Source: Hahellaceae bacterium
GTDB lineage: Bacteria; Pseudomonadota; Gammaproteobacteria; Pseudomonadales; Oleiphilaceae
DNA length: 45,105 nt
Assembly: GCA_016716085.1 (NCBI GenBank)
Contig: JADJWY010000028.1
Location: forward strand, 1-45,105
Reading direction: 5' to 3'
How positions within the stretch are numbered: position 1 is the stretch's first letter; the number at the start of each line of letters is the position of its first letter. The notes beneath the pieces are model-generated. The model did no database searches, had not been told where the DNA came from, and was given only the letters and a program-made list of their open reading frames with translations. Positions 1-9,700 of this stretch are shown here, piece after piece. The translations under genes were made by a program, and so were the position numbers.

Positions 1-826
1 GGTTAGTTGCACTTTGATAACAGGCGGTATCCCAAAATTGAAGAGAGTTAAACATTAACCTTTTCAAGCAGGGCCACATTAAATGTCTTGTTAACGTTAA
101 CGTGTTAACGACCGGCTTTGATGCCCCGCATGTCGATATATGATCGCCGTGTTGCGGCCAACAATGTCAACAGCGACATTATGTCCGGAAATGGCAAGAT
201 GGTAGATGCGTATGGCTGATGAAAAGTCAACCCCACTGGTTCTGGACTTTGCCGAAGTAACACGCCGGGCAATTTCATGGCCCTATTGATTGCACGTCAG
301 GAAAGAGTCGAAAGCGAAAGAAATAGCGATGACGAGCAGGGAGTTGCTCCAGTTAAAACCTGCCCACAAGTACGAAACGAAGTGATAGACGCATTAATCG
401 TGCTCCAGATGACGGTGACACGAAAAAGAAAAAGTGTTTTCTGAAGCGCCACAGTAACGAGAAATTGCGAAACTTTGAGTGGCCTGGAGCCAGAGGTAAG
501 TTATGTGTCATGTTCTGGAACCACACACAAAAAAGCAAGGAAGCCAGACAGATGTAAAGTTGGAGCTTTTTCGAGAGAATGCGTTTTCCCGAATTACATA
601 AGCATATAGCTCTATTTCGGTCATCAAAGTTAGACAGGGGCGAAGAGGCGACAGCAGGTTTAAGAAATGGTTTGGCGTCAGCGTCCACATCAACCAACGA
701 ATGCCTTAGCAAGTTCAGGAGTAAAAGCGATTCTATATTGACGCGGGAAATAACACTAAAGACAGAAACGGCAAATGTTTTGGGTTTAGTAAAACTCAAA
801 TCCAAAAAGCAGGAATTGCAGCGTGA
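1..826 (+). pseudogene. Error-broken copy of the helicase 3' half
   Basis: This corresponds to 39472-40282, the C-terminal half of the superfamily 2 helicase. The same words occur in order, but many indels shift the frame and no continuous protein results. It is judged an unpolished contig end, not a second gene. Use the copy at 38675-40282. Confidence 0.85.
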
Positions 827-1024
827 ACATTTGTGGGCGAACCGCCACTCACAAACGACAGACCGAAACGACCATATCCGCACTTCAGGTGCCACGAGGA
901 ACTTCAGGACACGGGTGAAAGCGTTGGAGTTTTGCGAAACTGTTTGATAATGAGCCGGCAGAGGTGTTAAACATCGCTCGATGAAACGAGTGTTTCACAA
1001 CACTCTGCGGCTGCAGGGAAGTAG

Positions 1025-1592
1025 CATAAAGAAAGTTTTGATCGCTTGCAAGTTCAGCAGGGAGTTGTTCGAGACGCTTTTATCAACACAAGAGCACTTC
1101 AACCATAATAAAACTGCGATTGCTGCCATCTAATCGCCCCGCCACTATCAGGGGACGTTAGGGATATACTTCATTATCCGGTAGGATTTGATGATCAGGC
1201 ACCGCCTTGCACTGATCTTGCTGTGTCTGGGGCGAGGCTTTTTGAGTCAAAGCGTTTGGATGGCGGGCGGTATGCGGTGTGTCCTTTTCATGCTGCTGGC
1301 CAAGGCTGACATCAGGATGATCGCGATTGAGAAATCGGTTTTGCATCATATCCAGCCTGTGGCGGCGTCCAGACCAGGTGATTCAGCCGTAAGCAAGTTC
1401 GGGCACGGCGAAACTAAAGCTACGTGCCTGTGGCTCAAGGGGCTGCCGAAGCTAAAGCCCAACGAACATCGTCGAAGGTCGAGAAGCGCGGGTTCATCAG
1501 TAGATGCCGCCGTCTGCGGATCGGTGGAGATTGCGGGCGTAACATTCGGCGGGAGTCGCAAATGCGTTGGCGAATCAATGGGGGTGGCATGA
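1025..1592 (+). pseudogene. Error-broken copy of the cytosine methyltransferase gene
   Basis: This corresponds to 40481-41038. The start codon reads ATA, and several inserted or lost bases break the frame between the CDLLPSD-like and ENP-like regions. It is an assembly-end artefact. The intact gene is at 40481. Confidence 0.85.
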
Positions 1593-1739
1593 AAGCCATA
1601 ATCCTAACAACCATCGCCGCGCTGTCGCTGACGTTCTGCTTTGTCGAGGCGTTCGGAAGTCAGGATGTGGTTCTTCAGCGCGTTTTATTTTTTGATGGTG
1701 ATCTGCTCTGTCTGGGAGTTTTTGAAGGGGCGGGACTGA
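1589..1739 (+). pseudogene. Error-containing copy of a small membrane protein gene
   Basis: This corresponds to 41035-41184. The start and hydrophobic first half are readable, then substitutions and a frame change appear after about 1640. The right copy should be used. Confidence 0.75.
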
Positions 1740-1766
1740 CCGCTTTGTGCATAAGGGACATAGAAA

Positions 1767-2730
1767 ATGGATGACTTGATATACATTGCTCGTGATTTCC
1801 AACCCAAAGGGTGGCATGTGCGCAAAGTGCGAAAAGCAGCATGACGACTGCTCAGGAGCTTGATTTTGAGTCGATGCCGATAATTAGCATTGATCTCGAA
1901 ACAATCATAGTTCGTTGCACCGGAGTTTAAACGTCCGGTTAAAAGTCAGCAGAAAGGGAGGTGGATTACATATTACGCCGAAATAGTGAAAAACAGCCCA
2001 GATACACATCAGCGACGAGTTACTGCAAGTTGCCGATTATATGGAAAAGCTCGAACAACGCCTAGCATATGTTGAGGAGAGTTGGACGAACTAGACAAGA
2101 ACTGTTCATTTTTCGCATCTGACGTTATCTACTTTAAAGCGACAAAATGCCAGATTGGCTTATTGATAAGGCTAAAGCGATTTACTACAGGCCGCGCTTA
2201 GGAAAGGGGAGGGGAGTGATGATTGAGCAAAAAGACAATGGCGAGATTAACAGCGGCGTATCTTGCAGGTGCTACGACCTGAAAAAAAGCGTATGCGATA
2301 GCGCCTCGCTGAAGCTGAAGCAAAGATTCCCGCGATGGATTCCAGTGGGTCAGCTGTTGCCCCAAAAGGAACGAGTTTGTGTTGTTTATCGACGGCAAAA
2401 AGACACGCTGGGTGGGTGCGAAAAAGTGTAATGTAGATAAAATCGTTGACAGCGGGGAGAGGGCGTGATTGCTGAAAAACTATCTCCACAACTACACGCA
2501 CTGGATGCCGTTGCCAGGGAAGTACCTGGGGAAAGCGGAAGCGAGGGGAGTGATTGAAAATAGACAGAGAATTGCAGATTTCAGCAGTCATGTCTTTGTC
2601 TCATTGCCGCTGGAATAAGTGGCTATGTAAATGGCGACTACGAAAAGAATGGTGTGCGCAAATTGGAAAGATGAAAACAGAAACCATCGCCCCTGGTGTT
2701 CCGGAGCAGAAGCTTGCCGAGAGGTGTAAA
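1767..2730 (+). pseudogene. Error-broken copies of four small genes
   Basis: This stretch matches 41215-42181 in order: the 65-residue cysteine-containing protein, the 87-residue protein, the DUF551-like protein and the 60-residue membrane protein. Each has at least one frame break here and none in the right copy. Apart from these remnants I see nothing else in the stretch. Confidence 0.8.
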
Positions 2731-2785
2731 TGACCGCTTTGTTTATTTAGCAGACATTCAATTTTTAACCAAGAGAGAAATACAA

Positions 2786-2997
2786 ATGGAAAATCAACAC
2801 AAAATCACCGGCTACCGCGATCTGAGTCAGGAGAAATTGACTTGATGAACGAGGTAGGAACTTGCTGAAAAGTGCCGAGTACATCGGAAAACTGGCGCAA
2901 GCGAATGCCGACAAACAAGCGTTTTCTAGGAAGAATAAATTTGCAGCAAGGGCTTTATGTGGGCTATAGTGCCGTAGCAAAACCGGAGACCTTCTAA
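2786..2997 (+). pseudogene. Error-broken copy of the Acb2-like gene
   Basis: This corresponds to 42235-42456. It starts at the same ATG but has lost bases after the GYRDLSQE segment, so the frame fails. The following GGAGACC/GGTCTCC hairpin is still recognisable. The functional reading is the right copy. Confidence 0.85.
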
Positions 2998-3029
2998 GGT
3001 CTCCTTTGAGATGACTTATACTAGGGTTT

Positions 3030-4055
3030 TATGTCTTGGTTGGAATATCCACATGCTGGCGTTGCCAAATAGGGATCGCAAACAAACCACATGGCAAAAC
3101 ATTGGCCATCATATGTAGTTGATACTGAAACGGCTGAGAAACTTGAGGCTGTAACAAGAACTGAAAGCAGTTCAGGACGAACTATCGGCGCTCAGGAAAG
3201 AAATGATCGGGTTCAAAATCAAGCTGAACGCAAAACAGGCAAAAATCGACGAACTTATGTTTGAGTTTTGTCCAGAGAAGAAATGACAAAAGCCAGATAA
3301 GATGAATATGAGAAGTGGGTGAGCCGTATGACGAAGAAAGCAAGAAGGCAACAAAGCCATCGGAAAGGGAGTGAGTCAGAAGTGACCGCTATGTGTATTA
3401 TGTGTATAAAGAGGACGCCGGGTGAATTATGAAAACTATAAGCGATAATGACAATCGAACTATACATTGAGTGCCCATATTGCGGACACGCTTTTGGCCT
3501 TAAGCAAACCGTTTTGTCGAGGGGCAGTTGATCCGTGCAAGTGCGGGAACGTTAGCGATGCTGCACTCCCGCCATGCTTAGTGGAAAAAGTAACCGTCCA
3601 TCATAACGATGACGGAAGCCCGCGATACTTCAGGCCGGAGCGTCCGCTTAAAGAAGCAAGCGGAAAGGGGGGGGGATAGAGACTGTGACTGCACAATATC
3701 GCACAGAGTTAACGGGGATGGTTGTCGTTACTGTCCAACCGCAGGAATATATTGAAGGTTGAGCGACTGGATAAACGAGGCAAGAGATAAATCGCCGCTT
3801 TAGCGAGGAAAGATGATTTGGATTACCGCCTATCTGAAGCCGAATCACAGTTACCCAAATGGCACAGTGCGTCAACACCTCCCATCACTCGTATTGGCTT
3901 TAGTGGTCTACATGTTCGATGGGTGTGTCCATAAAGGTGTCGGGAGGACCACGTTAATGCTGCAGAGCCTTACGGATTAGCGCATCGAGGATATGATTAA
4001 GGTTGTCCAGTGGATGGATTACCCGCTGGAAGTGACTGGTGGTGTTTATGGGTAG
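3030..4055 (+). pseudogene. Error-broken copies of the coiled-coil, zinc and DUF551-like genes
   Basis: This matches 42493-43790, but about 245 bases corresponding to 42970-43216 are absent near 3488. That fuses the beginning of the zinc-ribbon gene to the middle of the 43177 gene. Other single-base errors break the coiled-coil gene and the last gene. The readable 70-residue stretch at 3467-3679 is a by-product of the deletion. Confidence 0.8.
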
Positions 4056-4104
4056 AACGCTCAATCAATCGGATAAACGTGTATGTATGAACGGGGAATA
4101 GAAA

Positions 4105-4269
4105 ATGGTACGCGAAGCTAAAGATTACAGATTTTGCAAAGAGAACTTTATCAAGCATGTGAATAAGTATGGATGCAGAGCCGAATGTTTTGATCTTAAC
4201 GAATACGGGCCATTCAGATCACAGAGAGGTTATCTATTTGATCTGAGAATCAAGTCGTTCTCAATTTAA
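4105..4269 (+). CDS. Hypothetical protein, probably the N-terminal part of a longer gene
   Basis: The 54-residue frame starts MVREAKDYRFCKENF and reads through GYLFD before entering sequence shared with the right copy in a different frame. The right copy lacks 4065-4244 and instead has 43800-43927. There a different frame reads into the downstream protein that ends WSTFYV. I infer that each copy has lost a piece and that the true gene joins this N-terminus to that C-terminus, giving roughly 140 residues. No family is recognised. The gene sits between a DUF551-like gene and the GIY-YIG gene on the same strand. Confidence 0.45.
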   Translation: MVREAKDYRFCKENFIKHVNKYGCRAECFDLNEYGPFRSQRGYLFDLRIKSFSI

Positions 4270-4374
4270 TGAAAAAAGTATCGGTTGAGTGGCTTCCATA
4301 TATCGTTCATGAAAAGACTTCAGTTGTCGTCTCGTCTGGCAGCCATGAAGCGCGTCTTAGTTGGTCAACGTTTT

Positions 4375-4938
4375 ATGTCTAATTCGATGAATGATAGAAA
4401 ACTATTCCGTGTCACACACATCACGGACATGAGTCCAACAAGGCTAAAAACAGCAAAAGAAACATCCGAAAAATTGCATGTTTCGGAGCAGGACTTAATT
4501 GACCTGGCAAGCACTGGATATATGCCCCATTACAGGATAAATGACGGGGAGCCACTTTTTGATTTGTCAGAGTCAAGAAAGTGGGTGCAGAAGCATCTTG
4601 TCACAAAATGCGATGGACAGAATCTTCCAAAGGCAACAGTGAATTATTCAGGTACAGAGTTATCTTCAAGCCCACCATTAGAAATAGCGTCGGTCGACAA
4701 TCTGAGGGAAAGTCATGATTTTAAACACTGCCCATGCGTCTATTTCTTATGCGATGAAGAAAAGGTTGTGTACGTCGGGCAGACAAAAAACTTTGCAGCG
4801 AGGATCACGAGTCACCGGAATGAGAAGGGAGATAAATTTAGCAGGGTGTTTTTTATCCCCGTCCCAGAGTCTTGTCTGTTATCAGTAGAATCTCAATACA
4901 TAAGGCTTCTAAAGCCAGAATTAAACAGCGTCAAGTGA
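4375..4938 (+). CDS. GIY-YIG domain protein
   Basis: About 187 residues. The C-terminal part carries a GIY-YIG nuclease-like fold: VYFL, then VVYVGQTKNFAARI with the conserved arginine, then a glutamate in SVESQYIRLLKPELN where the family has its metal-binding Glu. The first strand has VYF in place of GIY. The N-terminal half resembles a small helix-turn-helix (SEKLHVSEQDLIDLASTG). Related phage proteins pair a binding domain with a GIY-YIG nuclease. A role in DNA cleavage, counter-defence or superinfection is inference. I chose the ATG at 4375, which overlaps the upstream stop, with 4387 as an alternative. A longer TTG start at 4285 would overlap the real upstream gene. The right-end copy is frame-broken. 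Confidence 0.75.
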   Translation: MSNSMNDRKLFRVTHITDMSPTRLKTAKETSEKLHVSEQDLIDLASTGYMPHYRINDGEPLFDLSESRKWVQKHLVTKCDGQNLPKATVNYSGTELSSSPPLEIASVDNLRESHDFKHCPCVYFLCDEEKVVYVGQTKNFAARITSHRNEKGDKFSRVFFIPVPESCLLSVESQYIRLLKPELNSVK

Positions 4939-4980
4939 TACTTGATCGGCTCACATTTTACACAAACAAAGAGGCAACCA

Positions 4981-5238
4981 ATGGATACTTTAAGTAAAGC
5001 CACAGCAGAAAAGATACCGGACTTCGTTCCTGTGTCTACCGTCAGCAACTACCCAGAAATCCCACACAGCGAACCCGCATTCAGGCAGCTAAGGCACCGA
5101 TCAGACGAGCATGGTCTCTCTGCACTGTTCGTCAAGCGAGCTGGGCGCGTCCTGTTGTTCACGCCTGGCTATTTTCACTGGTTACGAACTGGTGAGGTTG
5201 TTGGCCCGGCTGCATGGGCCAAGCGAGGTGGCAAGTGA
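4981..5238 (+). CDS. Excisionase-like DNA-binding protein
   Basis: 85 residues. After a flexible N-terminus, the segment SEPAFRQLRHRSDEHGLSA followed by FVKRAGRVLLFTPGYFHWL has the pattern of the small winged-helix proteins of the AlpA/excisionase type. In these an aromatic-rich helix follows a VGRRVLI-like wing. Such proteins bind arm sites and direct excision, and this one lies three genes before the integrase in the same operon. Its stop overlaps the GTG start of the next gene. The assignment rests on fold pattern and position, with no single decisive motif. Confidence 0.6.
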   Translation: MDTLSKATAEKIPDFVPVSTVSNYPEIPHSEPAFRQLRHRSDEHGLSALFVKRAGRVLLFTPGYFHWLRTGEVVGPAAWAKRGGK

Positions 5239-5444
5239 TTGACCAGCGAAGTGGAACACTAACCGATAGCGAGCTGTTCGAAGCGCGGATTGCCGAGCTT
5301 GAAGACTTGCTGCTTGAAGCCAGAAAAGAGTTATTTATTCTGGCATCTGACGTTATTTATTTTGAAAATCAGGTTATGCCGGATTCGATTGTCAGTAAGT
5401 CAAAACAGATTTACTCGTCTTTGTGTCACAGGGGGGTGGTGTGA
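5235..5444 (+). CDS. Small protein paralogous to the 41412 gene product
   Basis: 69 residues from a GTG that overlaps the upstream TGA. The core KELFILASDVIYFENQVMPD followed by a KSKQIY segment closely matches KELFIFASDVIYFKNDKMPD and KAKAIYY in the protein encoded at 41412-41675. The two genes are duplicates that lie about 3.4 kb apart on the closed circle. The N-terminal half is acidic and probably forms a coiled coil. I do not recognise the family. Confidence 0.7.
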   Translation: MIDQRSGTLTDSELFEARIAELEDLLLEARKELFILASDVIYFENQVMPDSIVSKSKQIYSSLCHRGVV

Positions 5445-5650
5445 GTATCGAATTATTATCCGCTGACGATCTCGTCAATCTGACCGGAGCCAAGATACCC
5501 AGCAAGCAATCCGCAGTCCTCGACAGAAACGGGATCTATTACATTACCCGTCTGGATGGGACTATCATCACGACGTGGCACCACGTCAATCACCCAGCGA
5601 TGCAACGGGCCGCCAATCACGATGAACCGGATTTCTCGAAGGTAAGCTGA
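5441..5650 (+). CDS. DUF4224 family protein
   Basis: 69 residues from GTG at 5441. The N-terminal segment LLSADDLVNLTGAKIPSKQ followed by VLDRNGI matches the DUF4224 pattern (a SAEELxxLTGxKxxxxQxxxLxxxGI consensus). These short proteins are very often encoded immediately upstream of phage integrases, as here, where only one base separates this stop from the integrase ATG. A role in integrase control is suggested by this context and is not shown. Confidence 0.8.
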   Translation: MSIELLSADDLVNLTGAKIPSKQSAVLDRNGIYYITRLDGTIITTWHHVNHPAMQRAANHDEPDFSKVS

Positions 5651-5651
5651 G

Positions 5652-6521
5652 ATGGGACGAAAGAGAAAGGAAGCAGACCGTTGGATGCCAGCGAAGCTTT
5701 ACGCAGGTAAGTCTGCGTATGAGTACCGCCCAAAGTCAGGGGTGTGCATTCGCGTGTGCGCTCTGACTTGCTCCAGGGCGTTAGTCCTACGCAGATTTGC
5801 TGAAGAGTATGAGCGTTACAACACGACTGCTGGCAGCTTTTCGGAATTGGCTGGTGATTACCTTATTTCACACAAGTTCAAGAAGCTCGCCAACAGGACG
5901 CAGAAGGATTATGAGGGGTACTGGGAAAAGCTGAAGCCGGTGTTCGGCCATGTCAAAGTCGACAGCATCAAGCCAGAGCACATCCGTCAGTACATGGATA
6001 AGAAGGGTGCATCATCTGAGACTCAGGCGAACAGGCATCACGCTTTCATGAGCGCGGTATTTGCCTGGGGTTTTGAGAGAGGGAAAGCTAAATCTAACCC
6101 TTGCCGTGGGGTCTCAAAGTTCAGTGAGGCAGCCAGGGATAGGTATATCGAGGATTGGGAATATGCAGCCGTATATGCAGAAGCTTCACCCGCTCTGAAG
6201 GTCGCCATGGAGATAAGCTACCTGTGCGCAGCCCGACAGGGCGACGTTGTGAAGCTCACAAAGGCCCAACTGCTTGAAGAGGGGATCTTCATACAGCAAG
6301 GCAAAACAGGACAGAAGCAAATCAAAAAGTGGAGTGATCGACTTCGGGCAGCCGTGGCATTAGCCGCCAGCATTGAGACAAAGATCAAAACAATTTACGT
6401 CATACCTAAAGCTCAGCAACTCGGATGGGATTCAATAAATTTGGCTATAGAAAAGCTACCCATTGATGAAGCGTTGGAAGAGCTCAATGTTCTCAGGGCA
6501 AAAGCCAAAGCTTTGAGATAA
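5652..6521 (+). CDS. int: Truncated tyrosine integrase (catalytic C-terminus missing)
   Basis: 289 residues. The start MGRKRKEADRWMPAKLYAGK is an arm-type N-terminus. Residues about 55-150 form the SAM-like core-binding domain (GDYLISHKFKKLANRTQ). The catalytic domain begins normally with the first arginine in CAARQGDVVKL and the beta-hairpin lysine in GKTGQKQ. The HxxR box and the nucleophilic tyrosine are absent. After YVIPKAQ the protein has about 34 unrelated residues (from QLGWDSINLAIEK) and stops. No frame just downstream restores the missing motifs, so a point error does not explain it. A recombinase without HxxR and Tyr should be inactive. It is last in its operon and converges on the tail operon. 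Confidence 0.85.
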   Translation: MGRKRKEADRWMPAKLYAGKSAYEYRPKSGVCIRVCALTCSRALVLRRFAEEYERYNTTAGSFSELAGDYLISHKFKKLANRTQKDYEGYWEKLKPVFGHVKVDSIKPEHIRQYMDKKGASSETQANRHHAFMSAVFAWGFERGKAKSNPCRGVSKFSEAARDRYIEDWEYAAVYAEASPALKVAMEISYLCAARQGDVVKLTKAQLLEEGIFIQQGKTGQKQIKKWSDRLRAAVALAASIETKIKTIYVIPKAQQLGWDSINLAIEKLPIDEALEELNVLRAKAKALR

Positions 6522-6534
6522 TTCATATTGAACC

Positions 6535-6792
6535 TCACCTGAAAGTGAACTCCCGTCTTACTCCGCACCAGTTGAAGCCATACCCATCCTCGTAATACGG
6601 GATTGATGAGATGTGCTCGCAGAATCCGGTAACTTTGTGGAATGGGATGGTCTCTGCGCCAACGGCCCCGACCGGGTTTGGCGCAAAGTGTTCTGGCGCA
6701 TCGAGGCCAGGCGGGTGAACGCCAATGGCGACGTAAACCGACTGACAGCCTGACAACATGATGATGCAGGCCACCATGGTTAAACGTCCCAC
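6535..6792 (-). CDS. Small predicted lipoprotein
   Basis: 85 residues from a GTG that overlaps the end of the tail-tip gene; an internal ATG at 6777 is also possible. The N-terminus MGRLTMVACIIMLSGC is a short lipoprotein signal with lipobox LSGC, so the mature protein would start at Cys16 and be lipid-anchored. The rest (PEHFAPNPVGAVG, YYEDGYGFNWCGV) matches nothing I recognise. As the last gene of the late operon next to the receptor-binding tail protein, it could be an outer-membrane spanin subunit or a superinfection-exclusion lipoprotein. This is inference only. Confidence 0.6.
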   Translation of the reverse strand: MGRLTMVACIIMLSGCQSVYVAIGVHPPGLDAPEHFAPNPVGAVGAETIPFHKVTGFCEHISSIPYYEDGYGFNWCGVRREFTFR

Positions 6793-9700
6793 TGAAACCT
6801 CCGCCAGCCACCGTTTACGCCGTAGACTGCGTTGGTGGTTTTGATCCAGAGTTGTGGCCACCCGAATTGGTCGATCACAACCGCCAGTGTGCCATCTGGA
6901 GCTGCAGCTGATGGCCAATGGTTTGCGTCACCCGCCATTGGTACTGCGTAAATGTGTCCGCCAGATGTTGATCCGGCTACACCCTCGAGCTTGAGTGGTA
7001 CGCCTCCAGATCCTGTCGCTTTTGCGCTGACACCGATACCGGTTGTTGCCTCGCCTTTGACACCGGCACCGCTCGTTGCCACGCCTTTGACGCCTGTGCC
7101 GGATCCAGTTGCTTCGCCATGAACACCAAGACCTGTGTTTGTCTGACCGTGTACACCTTTGCAGCAGTTCCGTTACCAGTGCCATATACGCCAGTACCAT
7201 CCGATCCATCAAAGGCTATGCCGACAACACCGGCATAGCCTGCAGTGTTGTCTGCGTAGGTTTCCCCCCTGACGCCGGTGCCAAGCGTTGAGGTGCCCTG
7301 CACTCCATACGCTCCCGTCGCCGTAGTTGACGCTGTGGACTTAATGCGGTTGTGAATCCTGCGGATAAGATTCCGGTGGCCGTATATCCACCATTGGCTT
7401 GCACCAGATTCCGCCGTGCCGATAATTCGAGCTACCAATCTCGATTGCAAAAGCGCCATCGGCATTGGACAGATTCTCACTTTCACGTTGTCTCTGACGG
7501 TTCCATCACCTGAATTCCAATACCCGTGGAATTTATTATCAGACGCCAGGATGCTTACTCTTTCACCAGACGATGCGGTTTGAATTGTCCCACCGGTGAT
7601 AGTTGGCGCTGAGATTGTCGCGCCCGCAGCTATGTTGGTGGCCGTTACATCACCTTTTACGATTAAAGTATTGGCAGATTGGTCCCACATGACATAGTTG
7701 TCTGACAACTGGTCACCTAATACGACATCGCCGCCTTCCTTAACATCGAAAATGACCGCACTGCCGATCTTGGTGTGCAGTAACGAGTAATATGATCCCT
7801 GGTTAACTGGCCCGATGATTGTTTGGGTCGTTCCTCGAGTGACTATCACCTGACCATTGACCTGCAGCTGCTCGCCTGGTCCCAGCTCGCCATCACCATA
7901 CTCGAGCGAGATTCCACCATCGGTCACGATTGACCGCTGAACTTCCAGTGTTCCGTCGCCAAATTCGTCGTATGCCCGGATGCGGTAATAGTACGTCGTG
8001 TTGTCGTTCAGGTTATCGATTGTGATCGGGCTGTTTTTGCCCTGGTACGCAAGATTCGATGTGCTCGGAGTAAAACCATTGGTTGTGGAGACGTAGACCT
8101 TCCAGCCCCTGAAATCAGAGTCAGCGATCTCGGTCATGTACAGCTTGAAGATCTTGAAGCCTGGCACCGCAGTGTTGAGGGTCGAGGTAGGTGCCGGATT
8201 GGAGACGGTCAGCACGGTTTCTGCTGTCTTTTGCCCTCTTAGCCCGACAGCCGCCACTTTCAGGGTAAAGGTCCGGTAGTTACCATCCTCTCGGTTTTTC
8301 TCGCTGGTGTACGACCAGGCGCGGTCTGTTACCTGCTCAGTCCGCAGTAGCGTGGCCCCGTTGTAGACCTTAATCTCGTAGTAGGCCCAGTGCTGATTTT
8401 GAAAATTCGAGTCAGTAAAGATGAAATGCGCATCCCGCCCGTCGAAAGTTGTGCCGCCCGTCTTAAGCTGAATGGCCGGGTTATCGAGCAGCAGGATCGA
8501 TGCATACTCTGCCGTGATGTTCACGACCGTGATCGTGTTGTAAATGAAGGTCTCGGATTTCTGCCCCGCCTTGTTGACCGACTGCGCCCTGACTTCGTAT
8601 GTGGTGCCGTCAGAGGCGACCGTAATCAGTGCCTCGGGAGAAGCTGGCCCGACGTCAAACCAAGCTGTAAGGCCCTGCTTTCGGTACGAAATATGAGAGT
8701 ATGCGTAATTCGTGTCTACTGGAGGTGTGACGCTGACCTCGATGGTGGACAGGTTACCCTGCGCGGTCTTTGGCGTGTTTGTCGCCTCTGTCAGCACGAT
8801 TGCAGACGGCTTCTTCGCAAAACCGATATCTGGGTTCGCTTCTGATTCGCCCGTAAGGAACTGCACCCGGTGATTAACCTGGTAGGTGTTCTCCCTGGAT
8901 GAGAAAGCACCGGGCACCTTACCCATAACTGCGCCGGACACCAGGCCAAAGCTGTAGATCCTGTCATTCAGCCAATCGAGCTGCCGTCTGAAACGATCAA
9001 CGGCATAGAGTGCGTCGAAGTTTTGTGGCGCTATCCCGACTTCTGCTTTTGAATTACTCGCATTGAGGGATGGCGCGTTGTTCTGTGTGCCGTCGATGAG
9101 CCAATACACTGCACCGCAGAAACCGCCGCCGCCCGACCCAGCCCGGTAGAAAGAGCTCGGCGTCAGATTGATGAGCTGCATCAGATCACCTTCGGCACCA
9201 TCCATGCCTGAAGTGTCGACAACTCCGCTTGATCCGATATCTGCGCCCCTGCAGACGACCACCATACCAGCGCCACTGGCACCACCCGCGCCACCCTGCC
9301 CGGTGCCGCCCCTTTCGTATTGCCATGATCCGACGCCTGAATCACGGACGAAATCTCCACCTTTGGGACCAGGCGTGCCACACACGATGGTCGGAATTCC
9401 GCGCACAGTAGAACCGCTGGTCGAAATTGAAAGATAAGGCGCATAATCATGTGCTTTGCCTGTCAATGCAGGAGGCACGACAGGCCCCAGCTTTTGATAC
9501 AGAGAGCTGGTTTCGCCGTTGTCCCCTTTGCTTGCCCTTAGCCCCCAGCCTGACTGGGTGTTTCCAAGATACTTCGCCGCCACCGCCGCGCTGGTAGTCG
9601 CGCCTGCAACGCCCTTACCTTTGCCATCGATCTTGCCGTTGACTTGGAAAAAGCCTTTGACCTTCAACAGCACGTTTTTAGTAACCGTGACCGTAACGCC

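Larger units (their letters stand above)
1..5430. repeat. Left copy of the terminal assembly overlap
   Basis: Bases 1-5430 repeat 39472-45105 in the same order and orientation. Base 1 aligns with about 39472 and base 5430 with 45105. Up to about 4050 this copy is full of single-base insertions, deletions and substitutions that break every reading frame, while the right copy is intact there. After about 4065 the situation reverses. This is what an untrimmed circular contig with unpolished ends looks like. It is not a biological long terminal repeat, because errors rise toward each contig tip. Two larger differences exist: about 245 bases (42970-43216) are missing near 3488, and a non-homologous stretch lies at 4065-4244. 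Confidence 0.95.

Noticed and set aside
353..895. A 180-residue open frame on the minus strand in the left end
   Set aside because: It lies antisense to the error-broken helicase copy, has no family pattern and no counterpart in the accurate copy at 39.8-40.3 kb.
4285..4374. A longer start for the GIY-YIG gene
   Set aside because: The extra residues are encoded in a different frame from the real upstream protein (ending WSTFYV), which is the better coding choice there.
1..5430. Biological long terminal repeats or a transposon-like duplication
   Set aside because: Errors rise toward each contig end, no transposase or inverted ends exist, and the sequence joins into a circle.
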